Positions 1-7,843 of a DNA stretch of 64,000 nucleotides are shown here, one piece after another. Location of the stretch: contig CAZJWF010000001.1 of the NCBI GenBank assembly GCA_964549375.1, positions 1 through 64,000 of the forward strand, written 5' to 3'. Under the pieces are notes generated by a model that had not been told where the DNA came from, made no database searches, and worked only from the letters and a program-made list of their open reading frames with translations. Positions within the stretch are counted from its first letter, which is position 1, and the number at the start of each line of letters is the position of its first letter. Made by a program: the position numbers and the translations under genes. The DNA is from JAHDDY01 sp964549375 (GTDB lineage Bacteria; Pseudomonadota; Alphaproteobacteria; Rhodobacterales; Rhodobacteraceae).

Positions 1-54
1 AGTTACCCCACAGCGACCTCAACGCTGCGCGTCTACCAATTCCGCCACGACCGC
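1..54 (-). tRNA. tRNA-Leu (anticodon GAG), cut by the window edge
   Basis: Read on the minus strand, the stretch folds as the 5' part of a leucine tRNA. It begins with acceptor strand GCGGTCG, then a D-stem GCG/CGC around GAATTGGTAGA, then anticodon stem CAGCG/CGCTG closing the 7-base loop TTGAGGT, which gives anticodon GAG. The start of the variable arm (TGGGGTAACT) is present; the T-arm and 3' acceptor strand lie outside the window. Confidence 0.9.
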
Positions 55-126
55 ATATTTACGTGGTAGGCGGCTCAATTAGCAAAGGGCGGCAGGCTTG
101 TGAAGCGGTTTATTCGATACCGCGTC

Positions 127-2031
127 CTATTCCATCTTCCACGCGATGGCAAAGTTGTTAAGAACGGCCCCAATCGCGGCCTCGTCGCTATTATCTTTTG
201 GTTTAACCACGGCGATAACGCCTTTCTTTTCATCCTTCTCACAGCTTATTTCTGCTGAAATACCCGCTTTTTCAAGCGCTTCAGCATAAACGCGGCGAAT
301 GGCTGTCCGCCGCAAGTCGGGTTTGAAGATCTTTCCAACATGCGTTTTCGGCAACTCGTCCATGATCTCGGCATAGACCGGTTGCGCGGCCCGCTCCGGG
401 ACATTTTCATCGGCAAAGGCGACAATCTCTTCCGGCGTCGCACTAGCCCCTTCGTTCAACTCGACATAGGCACATGGCAATTCGCCCGCGTAAGAATCGG
501 GTTGGCCGATCACCGCGACCATTGCGACGGCGGGGTGGGTCATGATCGCCTCTTCCACCATGCCCGGATCAATATTATGCCCACCGCGAATGATCAGGTC
601 TTTCGCCCGGCCTGTAATCCAAAAATACCCGTCGGGATCGACACGCCCCAAATCGCCAGAGCGCAACCATTCGTCGCCGTCCGGTCCTGTGACAAAAACC
701 TTGTCGCGCGGAATGTCTTTATAGCCGGGGAAGACATGTGGGCCAGCGATACAAATTTCGCCGATTTGGTCCTCGGCGGCCTCGCCTGTGCAAACGTCGT
801 CATCATCAATCAGCAACATCTTCATGCGCGTGTAGGGCAGCGGGAAGCCGACTGACCCAATTTTCCGCTCGCCGTCGGGCGGGTTCACCGAGCACACGAC
901 GGTCGCCTCGGTCTGGCCATAGCCTTCCAAGATCTTGATGCCAGTTTTCTTCTCGAACTGATTGAATAACTCGACAGGCAACGGGGCCGAGCCACATACT
1001 GTAAAGGTCAGCGATGAAACATCCGCATCAATCGGACGTTGGTTCAGCGCGGCCAGAGCGGTCGGCACCGACATAAAGAAGTTGACCTTGTAGCGTTCAA
1101 CCAACTTCCAAAAATTATCAATGACGCCTTCACCCCGGAAACCCGCAGGGGTCATCAAGATCAGGTGCCCGCCATTCATCGGCGAGGTCAGCCCCATGAC
1201 ATACGCGCCAAAACAGTGGAACAGCGGCAGAGCACACAGGATGACATCCCCTTCGGTCAGCACACCCTCTTTGACTGTATGGCCGATAAAGATCATGCCG
1301 CCGATCTTATGCGTCGCCAGCTTTGGATCGCCGGTCGTTCCGCCCGTGTGGAAATAGGCGGCAACGCGTTCGCGCCCGCCGGGGGGAATATCAAAGGTCA
1401 GTTTATCGCCCGGATGCTCGGCAATCGCGGCATCCCATTGCAACACATTCTTGCCGTGGCTGCGGTCAATCTTTGGACGGATCAACGGGATCAACCATGA
1501 CAAAGGCGGCGATACGTAGCGACGCATATCGACTTCAATCACCGTCTCAACAGTGGGAGTAGTTTTCAACGCCTCGGCCACGTTCTGCGCGATTTCCGTC
1601 TTGGGGAAACCCGCCAGCGTCACAACGACCTTCGCGTCGGCATCGCGCAGGATCGAGGCGATCTGCGAGGGTTCCAACAGCGGATTAATCGGATTGACAA
1701 TGCCAGAGGTTTGCGCGGCAAACATCGCGGCCAATGTCTCCGGCAAGTTCGGCAAAATCAGCGCGACCGAATTCTTGTCCGTCGCCCCAAGGCTATGGAA
1801 CAAATTCGCCGCCCTTGTCGTGATCGACAACAGCTCGGCATAGGTCCAAGTGTGTGCCTTATCGGTGGGTTTGCCCTTTAATTGAAACGACACGGCAGAA
1901 TTGGACGGCCACTTCGCGGCGCCTTCTTCTAAAACCTGATACGTCGATTCAAGCTCATATCTGTCTTCGAGCGGGGTCGCCTCTAGCTTGGCAATATCTT
2001 CCCGAACGGCGATACGCATGGTCGCGCCCAT
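127..2031 (-). CDS. Acyl-CoA synthetase (AMP-forming, ANL superfamily)
   Basis: Activates a carboxylic acid as an acyl-AMP and transfers it to CoA. Of 634 residues, the phosphate-binding motif YFHTGGTTGDPK lies at about 226-237, YGQTE at 371-375, SGDLGR at 458-463 followed by GYFWITGRAKDLI, and the C-terminal catalytic lysine in PKTHVGKIFK at about 561-570. This is full family length. The ATG at 2031 has GGGAG about 7 nt upstream; an internal ATG four codons later is less well placed. The substrate cannot be read from sequence; a fatty or aryl acid is likely. It lies just outside the PGC, same strand as the puh superoperon but separated from it by a hairpin, so it is probably a separate unit. 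Confidence 0.9.
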   Translation of the reverse strand: MGATMRIAVREDIAKLEATPLEDRYELESTYQVLEEGAAKWPSNSAVSFQLKGKPTDKAHTWTYAELLSITTRAANLFHSLGATDKNSVALILPNLPETLAAMFAAQTSGIVNPINPLLEPSQIASILRDADAKVVVTLAGFPKTEIAQNVAEALKTTPTVETVIEVDMRRYVSPPLSWLIPLIRPKIDRSHGKNVLQWDAAIAEHPGDKLTFDIPPGGRERVAAYFHTGGTTGDPKLATHKIGGMIFIGHTVKEGVLTEGDVILCALPLFHCFGAYVMGLTSPMNGGHLILMTPAGFRGEGVIDNFWKLVERYKVNFFMSVPTALAALNQRPIDADVSSLTFTVCGSAPLPVELFNQFEKKTGIKILEGYGQTEATVVCSVNPPDGERKIGSVGFPLPYTRMKMLLIDDDDVCTGEAAEDQIGEICIAGPHVFPGYKDIPRDKVFVTGPDGDEWLRSGDLGRVDPDGYFWITGRAKDLIIRGGHNIDPGMVEEAIMTHPAVAMVAVIGQPDSYAGELPCAYVELNEGASATPEEIVAFADENVPERAAQPVYAEIMDELPKTHVGKIFKPDLRRTAIRRVYAEALEKAGISAEISCEKDEKKGVIAVVKPKDNSDEAAIGAVLNNFAIAWKME

Positions 2032-2106
2032 TGCATTCTCCCAGTCTAGAACGCAGCTGCCGACACAGCCGCAATGCTGACCGAGACCCTTGCACGCACT
2101 TTAAGA

Positions 2107-2125
2107 GCGCGCAAGACGCGCCCTT
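2107..2125 (-). terminator. Possible weak terminator hairpin after the puh/hemA superoperon
   Basis: A GC-only 5-bp stem (GCGCG/CGCGC, loop of 5, 2107-2121) sits about 25 bp past the stop of the small membrane protein gene. On the minus strand it is followed by TCTT rather than a long T run, so any termination would be weak. Confidence 0.3.
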
Positions 2126-2146
2126 AGGTCAGGTTCGAGGTTATGC

Positions 2147-2386
2147 TCAATCTTCGCCGAACGGCCATTTCGGACGGCGGGGGTAAATCAGCCATCCAAG
2201 CCCAAATCCAAAGGCGATGGCGGCGAGGATGGTCAAAATGCGCTGATAGGCGAACACATCGGTCATAAAACCGCCTTCACCCCAAATAAATCGCAACAGC
2301 ATCGCAACGATAAACACGCCAATGGCGATATAGGCCCACAAAAAATCGTTGGTCGCGAATCTTGTGTCGTCGTTGTCGTCCCTCAT
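2147..2386 (-). CDS. Small two-helix membrane protein, unknown, last gene of the superoperon
   Basis: A 79-residue protein with two clear hydrophobic segments: roughly residues 16-34 (WAYIAIGVFIVAMLLRFIW) and 48-67 (QRILTILAAIAFGFGLGWLI), joined by a short loop, with a charged N-terminus and a basic C-terminal tail (YPRRPKW). The start ATG has GGGAG about 7 nt upstream. It follows hemA by about 50 bp on the same strand. I do not recognise a family. Position suggests co-transcription with hemA and the puh genes and a possible accessory role in the photosynthetic membrane, but that is inference only. Confidence 0.65.
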   Translation of the reverse strand: MRDDNDDTRFATNDFLWAYIAIGVFIVAMLLRFIWGEGGFMTDVFAYQRILTILAAIAFGFGLGWLIYPRRPKWPFGED

Positions 2387-2437
2387 GGCAACACTCCCTT
2401 GTGATCGCCCAAGTAAGGGTAATCAGGAAAAGCGCCG

Positions 2438-3652
2438 CTATGCAACCGCCCGCGACAGCGCGCATTGCGACCAAAGCCGCCCCAGCACATCAACCAAGTG
2501 CTCAATATCTGCATCCGTATGCAACGGCGATGGCGTAAAACGCAGGCGTTCAGTGCCTTTCGGAACAGTCGGATAGTTGATCGGTTGAACGTAGACGCCA
2601 TGTTCCTCCAGCAAAATATCACTGATCATTTTGCATTTGGTGGCATCACCAATCATGACCGGCACAATATGGCTGGGGTTGGCCAGATGTGGAATACCAG
2701 CCTCATCGAGCCGTTTGCGAAGCAGCGTGACCTGTTTACGCTGGCGCATCCGCTCCATATCGCTCTGGCGCAAGTGTTGGATCGACGTCAACGCACCGGC
2801 GGCCACGGCTGGCGGCAGCGCGGTTGTGAAGATAAACCCACTCGCAAAGGACCGCACGAAATCGCAGAGCGAGCGCGAGCCGGTGATATACCCGCCCATG
2901 ACGCCGAACGCTTTCCCAAGCGTTCCCTCAATAACCGTCAGGCGATGGGCCAGCCCCTCTTGCTCGGCGACGCCGCCGCCTTCGGCCCCATACAGGCCAA
3001 CAGCATGAACTTCATCGAGATAAGTCATCGCGCCGTATTTATCGGCCACATCACAGATCGCCTCGATCGGCGCGATATCGCCATCCATCGAATAGACGCT
3101 TTCGAACGCCACAATCTTCGGCGCGTCCGGGTCTGCTGCGGCAAGTTTTGCCTCTAGATCCGCGACGTCATTATGCTTCCAGATGACCTTTTTCGCCCGC
3201 GAGTGGCGCATACCTTCAATCATCGAGGCATGATTCAGCTCGTCTGAGAAAATAATGCAGTTTTCCAAGCGCGAGCCCAACGTGCCCAGCGCCGCCCAGT
3301 TCGACACGTACCCTGACGTGAACAGCAGCGCACTTTCTTTACCGTGCAAATCCGCTAACTCGCGTTCCAGCATGACGTGATGGTGGTTTGTGCCGGAGAT
3401 ATTGCGCGTGCCCCCTGCTCCAGCGCCGCATTCTTCCAGCGCATCATGCATCGCCTGCAGAACCGCTGGATGTTGACCCATGCCGAGATAGTCATTCGAG
3501 CACCAAACCGTGACCTCGCGCTCGCCCCCATCAAAATGGTTGCGTGCCTTCGGAAACGCACCTCTCCGGCGCTCAAGGTCCGCGAAAACACGATAATTGC
3601 CATCTTCGCGCAACGTATCGAGCTGGGATTCAAATAGCGCATCAAAGGTCAT
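2438..3652 (-). CDS. hemA: 5-aminolevulinate synthase
   Basis: Condenses succinyl-CoA and glycine to 5-aminolaevulinate, the first step of tetrapyrrole synthesis in alphaproteobacteria (Shemin pathway), in the cytoplasm. The 404 residues match the family length. Visible are the N-terminal core GNYRVFADLERRRG, the FTSGYVSNWAALGTL segment at 111-125, YLDEVHAVGLYG at 211-222 and the PLP lysine in TLGKAFG (K247). Its start overlaps the end of puhE by 11 bp, so it is translated from the puh/acsF transcript; this puhE-hemA arrangement is common in Rhodobacteraceae PGCs and links precursor supply to pigment synthesis. A second hemA copy elsewhere in the genome is possible. Confidence 0.97.
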   Translation of the reverse strand: MTFDALFESQLDTLREDGNYRVFADLERRRGAFPKARNHFDGGEREVTVWCSNDYLGMGQHPAVLQAMHDALEECGAGAGGTRNISGTNHHHVMLERELADLHGKESALLFTSGYVSNWAALGTLGSRLENCIIFSDELNHASMIEGMRHSRAKKVIWKHNDVADLEAKLAAADPDAPKIVAFESVYSMDGDIAPIEAICDVADKYGAMTYLDEVHAVGLYGAEGGGVAEQEGLAHRLTVIEGTLGKAFGVMGGYITGSRSLCDFVRSFASGFIFTTALPPAVAAGALTSIQHLRQSDMERMRQRKQVTLLRKRLDEAGIPHLANPSHIVPVMIGDATKCKMISDILLEEHGVYVQPINYPTVPKGTERLRFTPSPLHTDADIEHLVDVLGRLWSQCALSRAVA

Positions 3653-4493
3653 GGATTTCTCCCCGTTCGTACACGGTCTTCATTGTTATCTTATGATCAG
3701 TAGATTCGGAAGTCTGGCGCGGCAATAACCACTGCCACAATTTTGCGTCAGAAAGCGGTAACACCATCATCCAATGTTCTAGCAAAGCCAACGCTGTCAG
3801 GGCGCTCAACAGCGCAAAACCAACCGCCTCGGCAGATCCAGGCACTTGTGCCATCCACCGCTCCAGAAAGCACGCCGACGCAAAGGTCAAAAACGTAACA
3901 GATACGGGAAATAGTGCATTCATCGGTGCGATTCGAAAGTGGCTGGCTAAATGGCCCATTGGTTTTGGCAAAAAGTCGACGTTTATATTGGGAACGCCGA
4001 GATACACATTCAACTTGGCGCTGATCCGGGCGAAGAAAAGAACGGCAAAAGTCCAAACACCAACCTGATTCTCAGCACCCGCTGAAATCCAAACCAACCC
4101 GGCCATTGTCGCGATCAATGCGACCTCTGAATACGCCACTGTCCCCCATGCCCGCAAAAAACGCTCCCATGCGGGAACGTCTATCGGACAGTCATATCGA
4201 TTCGGACCGCAAATCACGCCGCATAAGAACGCCAGCTCAAACCATCCCCAAATCAGAATGGCTGATCCAAACGCACCATACATCGCGGCAACGTCGGTAA
4301 CACTCAGCGTTTGCCAAAATCCCCAACACCCCAAGGCCAGCACGGGCAGGCTGCAGAGCGTTAGCGCCATGTGTGACAGGCCAAGGCCGTGATCGGCCCG
4401 CTTCACCGCGAGCAGGATCAATCCAGTAGAGAACCACCAGATGATCAGGGCAAGGACTGCTGCCACCCACGGAATATGGAACCAATCAAACAT
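3642..4493 (-). CDS. puhE: Photosynthetic complex assembly protein PuhE
   Basis: A 283-residue polytopic membrane protein of the PuhE (DUF3623) family with about seven hydrophobic segments and the conserved cytoplasmic stretch FCGVICGPNRYDCPIDVPAWERF-like core (around residues 90-112, read in pieces: LCGVICGPNRYDCP, then VPAWERFLRAWGTVAYSE). PuhE is known from Rhodobacter to affect assembly and yield of the RC-LH1 core and bacteriochlorophyll production. It begins 9 bp after acsF ends and overlaps hemA. The LNVYLGVPNIN segment is another family signature. Start ATG chosen as the first in-frame codon after acsF. Confidence 0.93.
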   Translation of the reverse strand: MFDWFHIPWVAAVLALIIWWFSTGLILLAVKRADHGLGLSHMALTLCSLPVLALGCWGFWQTLSVTDVAAMYGAFGSAILIWGWFELAFLCGVICGPNRYDCPIDVPAWERFLRAWGTVAYSEVALIATMAGLVWISAGAENQVGVWTFAVLFFARISAKLNVYLGVPNINVDFLPKPMGHLASHFRIAPMNALFPVSVTFLTFASACFLERWMAQVPGSAEAVGFALLSALTALALLEHWMMVLPLSDAKLWQWLLPRQTSESTDHKITMKTVYERGEIHDL

Positions 4494-4501
4494 TCAGCGC
4501 G

Positions 4502-5605
4502 TCAATACGCCGGAACCAAATGGCTGCTCTCGGGTACCACGTTTTTCTTCGCCGGAATCAGATAGAGGCCCGCAAAGTTTTTCGCCACCCGCGCCCCTGC
4601 AACCGCTTTGCCAAAGAAACCGCCAATACCTCCACGCCGCTTCGCAGCATCCATCGCGAGAAACGCTGCGCGCAGGCGCGTCAGGCCACGCTCCCAGCGC
4701 GGGTTCTCAAGATCAATCTCCAGCGGAAACACCTGTTTCGAAATTTCGGACGTCTTCCGCAGCACTTCGCGATCGTATTCCGCGATGTCGATCCCCAAGG
4801 CGTTGTGGAAGGCGGGGCGTTGATGATCCCGCACGCACATGACTGAATAGACCGCCACGAGGAAAAATTTAATCCATAGCTTGTTGCGGCCAGAGGTCAG
4901 TTTGGGGTCCGTCCGCATCAACAGCGCAAAAGCTTCGCCGTGGCTAAACTCATCATTGCACCATTTCTCGAACCACTTGAAGATCGGATGGATCATCTTA
5001 TCGGGGTTCTGCTCTAGGTGACGATAAATCGTGATATACCGTGCATACCCGATTTTCTCGGACAGATAGGTCGCATAGTAGATGAACTTCGGCTTGAAGT
5101 ACGTGTACTGTTTCGCCTTCGTCAGAAAACCGAGATTCACGCCGATGCCAGCTTCGCGCAGCGCATCATTGATAAACCCTGCATGACGGGCTTCATCGCG
5201 CGACATATAGCTGAACAATTCGCAAATATCGGGATTACTCCCCCGACGCTTCATTTCTTTATACAGCACGCAACCGGAAAATTCGGCGGTCAGCGATGAC
5301 ACGAGAAAATCGATCAACTCTTTTTTGAGCTCAGGCTCCATGCCTTCCCAATCAATCTCATCCCACGCCTCATTCTTCTTGAAGTGCTTCTTGTTTGGGT
5401 CTGATTTCATCTGAGCAATCAGCCTGTCCCACTCTTCGCGAACCGGCGACACGTCGATGCGATCCATCTCATCGAAATCGGTTGTATAGAAGCGCGGATC
5501 GAGCAGAGTTGTCTCTGCCGCCATCTCGGTTGTCTCAGTGACAACATGTTTGCGGAGCGGCGAGTCGACTGGTTTGGGGTTGGTGAATTCTGTTGTCGCG
5601 TTCAT
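4502..5605 (-). CDS. acsF: Mg-protoporphyrin IX monomethyl ester oxidative cyclase (aerobic), AcsF
   Basis: Diiron oxygenase that forms the fifth (E) ring of bacteriochlorophyll using O2. In 367 residues the two carboxylate/histidine half-sites are intact: TAEFSG around E108 with DEARH at 137-141, and NDEFSHGEAF at 217-226. It overlaps the preceding bciE gene by 4 bp (ATGA) and precedes puhE by 9 bp. The O2-independent radical-SAM cyclase BchE is not present in this window, so by this evidence ring E formation depends on oxygen, in keeping with an aerobic anoxygenic phototroph. Length and motifs leave little doubt. Confidence 0.97.
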   Translation of the reverse strand: MNATTEFTNPKPVDSPLRKHVVTETTEMAAETTLLDPRFYTTDFDEMDRIDVSPVREEWDRLIAQMKSDPNKKHFKKNEAWDEIDWEGMEPELKKELIDFLVSSLTAEFSGCVLYKEMKRRGSNPDICELFSYMSRDEARHAGFINDALREAGIGVNLGFLTKAKQYTYFKPKFIYYATYLSEKIGYARYITIYRHLEQNPDKMIHPIFKWFEKWCNDEFSHGEAFALLMRTDPKLTSGRNKLWIKFFLVAVYSVMCVRDHQRPAFHNALGIDIAEYDREVLRKTSEISKQVFPLEIDLENPRWERGLTRLRAAFLAMDAAKRRGGIGGFFGKAVAGARVAKNFAGLYLIPAKKNVVPESSHLVPAY

Positions 5606-5895
5606 AGCGTCGCCTCCTCAGAGAATGCGAATTCACAAAGCTCCATGAATTCCAGATTACCGGTCAGGCGCGTCCATTGCCGCGTCAGCCAACCAGCTCG
5701 GGTGATCGTCGCCGTTCTTTCCTCGGTAATGACCTCACCATAGGCGGCAATGACCGGCTTACCGTGAACCAATACTTCGTCACCGGGATGCACGACGGCA
5801 CCGTTGTCAAATCGAACATGGGCATGCAGACTCTCAAACACATGTGAGACTTCGACGGTGCACGGTGCCGTTTCGGTACGTTTTGCAAACATCAT
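5602..5895 (-). CDS. bciE: Cyclase auxiliary subunit BciE (probable)
   Basis: A 97-residue soluble protein directly upstream of acsF, overlapping it by 4 bp. In alphaproteobacteria the AcsF cyclase is known to need a small partner, BciE, encoded next to acsF in Rhodobacter sphaeroides; size and position fit and the call rests on these rather than a catalytic motif. The N-terminal half resembles a small beta-barrel (HAHVRFDNGAVVHPGDEVLVHGKP), the C-terminal half is aromatic and acidic (LTRQWTRLTGNLEFMELCEF). Two adjacent ATG codons (5895, 5892) follow GGGGGAG; the second has better spacing, giving 96 residues. Confidence 0.8.
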   Translation of the reverse strand: MMFAKRTETAPCTVEVSHVFESLHAHVRFDNGAVVHPGDEVLVHGKPVIAAYGEVITEERTATITRAGWLTRQWTRLTGNLEFMELCEFAFSEEATL

Positions 5896-5904
5896 TTACT
5901 CCCC

Positions 5905-6393
5905 CTATTCTTTCAGCAGGCGCGCAAAGGCCGCCGCGTTATCATGGCCAAACCCGAACAGCTCGGCCCGCCAGCCCGTCGTGTCGTCAATCAGTGCAAG
6001 GCGGCCATCTTCGTAGCGCACCAACCGAACCGGCAAGCTCGCCGAAACGTCATGGCTGGTTCTCACACGAGTCAGGGCACGCGAAACCCCCGAAATAAAG
6101 CCGCCCTCTGTCGGCCCCAGATCAGCGACCATCGCACCATTCAAATCGAAAATTCGCACAGAACCATCCATTTTCGAAAAAATCTGTATGGCACGCTGTT
6201 CTTTGATCGCGACATTTTGGGGTGGCACGGCTGACATCGGTTGGTTCGTCCATCGCGCGAAAGCCACTGTCACCAAACTCAGTGCCATCAGGCCAAACAT
6301 CGCCCGCACCAACACGCGCGGGATCATTTCGCGGTCACGCCTCTCAAGCGTCGCGGTGGCGCCGTGCTGGTTCAGCATCACGTTGTCAGCCAT
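5905..6393 (-). CDS. puhC: Photosynthetic complex assembly protein PuhC
   Basis: A 162-residue protein with one N-terminal transmembrane helix (about residues 27-45, VLVRAMFGLMALSLVTVAF) and a periplasmic domain. It carries the family features IQIFSKMDGSVRIFDLNGAMVADL and GFISGVSRALTRVR. PuhC helps organise RC-LH1 assembly in Rhodobacter. It sits between puhB (9 bp gap) and bciE (9 bp gap) in the usual puhABC order. Confidence 0.93.
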   Translation of the reverse strand: MADNVMLNQHGATATLERRDREMIPRVLVRAMFGLMALSLVTVAFARWTNQPMSAVPPQNVAIKEQRAIQIFSKMDGSVRIFDLNGAMVADLGPTEGGFISGVSRALTRVRTSHDVSASLPVRLVRYEDGRLALIDDTTGWRAELFGFGHDNAAAFARLLKE

Positions 6394-6402
6394 CCCCGCC
6401 CC

Positions 6403-7044
6403 CTATTCCGCTGCAACCATCGCAGCAGCGGCCCGATCATCCCGCACGCTGCTTGGTTCATTGATACTTGTCTGTGCCGCCTCCGCCAGAATATGCGCGA
6501 CTTTCTTCGCATCCGGTATCGCGCGCAACGCTGGTTGAGGACGGCTGAGATGCCACGGGCGCACATGCGGCCAACAAACGAGATAAGACAGCTTTGTCGA
6601 TCCGGTCAGAGTCATGGCAATCGTGCCCGTGCCATTCGAGCGAACCGCCAGATCAGCAGACCCTATCCACCGATACGGCAAATTCAGCGTCAGCGTGAGT
6701 GCGGCCCCAATCCGCATCGCCACCCGCTTATTTGTGATCGTGTAAACGGTCGTCTTCGCCTGCAACAACGCCACCAGACATAGCAGCGCAAGCGCAATAC
6801 CGCCCATCACCAAAAACGGCACGCCCGCTCGCCAATCGAGCGGAGCACCGCCTGCGCCGGTATAAACAATGCTCCAAACCGCCATCACTGCGAAATATCC
6901 AAAAATCCAGCGTGTCTTAAACGCATCCCGCGCCAGTCCGAGCACACTTGGCGATCCCTGCCACAGAATATGCTCGCCCTCCGGCGGTAATTCCGGCAAG
7001 CCGCGAATAGGCTCCACTTGGAAATCGTCATGATCGTGTGACAC
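6403..7044 (-). CDS. puhB: Photosynthetic complex assembly protein PuhB
   Basis: Reaction-centre assembly factor with a bacterial PH-like domain and two to three membrane helices (around residues 43-65 and 75-100). Typical stretches are GEHILWQGSPS near the N-terminus and TVYTITNKRVAMRIGAAL in the middle. I chose the GTG at 7044, preceded by GGGGGGAG at 4 nt, giving 213 residues as in Rhodobacter; the in-frame ATG at 7074 lies inside the end of puhA and lacks a ribosome site. It follows puhA by 13 bp. Confidence 0.9.
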   Translation of the reverse strand: MSHDHDDFQVEPIRGLPELPPEGEHILWQGSPSVLGLARDAFKTRWIFGYFAVMAVWSIVYTGAGGAPLDWRAGVPFLVMGGIALALLCLVALLQAKTTVYTITNKRVAMRIGAALTLTLNLPYRWIGSADLAVRSNGTGTIAMTLTGSTKLSYLVCWPHVRPWHLSRPQPALRAIPDAKKVAHILAEAAQTSINEPSSVRDDRAAAAMVAAE

Positions 7045-7057
7045 GCTGCTCCCCCCG

Positions 7058-7825
7058 CTAGACCAATGGCCCAATGCGGGAATTCACGGCGTATAACTTG
7101 CCGCCCGCATAGTATCCGCATATCTTTTCTTCTTCGAGCATCGTGACCTGATCCGACGACGCCGTCTTGGGCACGTTGGCAAAATGCCGTGCCTGAATGG
7201 ACATTACTTTCACACGGTCCTTCTTGATCCGCGCCAACTGCATTGGGATCAAGCGCGCGCCCTCATTTTCAAGGTCCACTTCGAGATACCGGATCAACTG
7301 TTCTGGCTCATCAACCCACATGTCAGAGATCACGCCGACAACCTCACCGTCATGCCCTTCGACGGGCAATCCGCGCGGATCGCGGCCCGACGCCACTTGA
7401 AACTGTGTCGCTTTTTTCATTGGAACAATCTTTGGATGCCCCGCAACATCCAGCTCCGGCTCGTCCCGCCGTTCTGCCCAGGATGCGGGTCCGACGCCGT
7501 CGATCATCGGATCACCCGTCGGTTCAAAAGGCGATCCAGCGGATTTTGCCGTGGCACGCAGGGCCAACTCTCGTTTATCGCCATCATCGCCACTCGGAAC
7601 GGTCACTTCACCCCGGCCATGCGGCAATTTAAACGTCTTTGGTTCCGGCAGCGGAAACGGACCTTGGTTCGGCGCGGGCGAGCCGTCCTCCGTCTCCATC
7701 GGATAGCCTTCACGCATATTTTCGCGTTGCAGGTAAATGACGAGGCCCGCGAAAAACACCCAGAACGCATACAGCAAGACCTGAGCAAAATCGATATGAC
7801 CGACGACAGTTGAGGTGATTTCCAT
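7058..7825 (-). CDS. puhA: Photosynthetic reaction centre H subunit
   Basis: The 255-residue H subunit caps the cytoplasmic face of the L/M dimer and conducts protons to QB. It has a single N-terminal transmembrane helix (about residues 12-31, LLYAFWVFFAGLVIYLQREN) and the long cytoplasmic PRC-barrel domain. Family signatures present are YPMETEDG, KTFKLPHGRGEV, ASGRDPRGLPVEGHDGEVVG and ALRATAKSAGSPFEPTGDP. Length matches known PuhA (about 250-260). It lies between lhaA (18 bp gap) and puhB, the classical puh order. Confidence 0.97.
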   Translation of the reverse strand: MEITSTVVGHIDFAQVLLYAFWVFFAGLVIYLQRENMREGYPMETEDGSPAPNQGPFPLPEPKTFKLPHGRGEVTVPSGDDGDKRELALRATAKSAGSPFEPTGDPMIDGVGPASWAERRDEPELDVAGHPKIVPMKKATQFQVASGRDPRGLPVEGHDGEVVGVISDMWVDEPEQLIRYLEVDLENEGARLIPMQLARIKKDRVKVMSIQARHFANVPKTASSDQVTMLEEEKICGYYAGGKLYAVNSRIGPLV

Positions 7826-7843
7826 ATTCTTCTCCTACGCCCT

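Noticed and set aside
127..2031. Several open frames antisense to the acyl-CoA synthetase (for example around 340-855 and 1039-1500)
   Set aside because: They lack ribosome sites and are mirrored by the conserved minus-strand protein; typical shadows in GC-rich codon usage.
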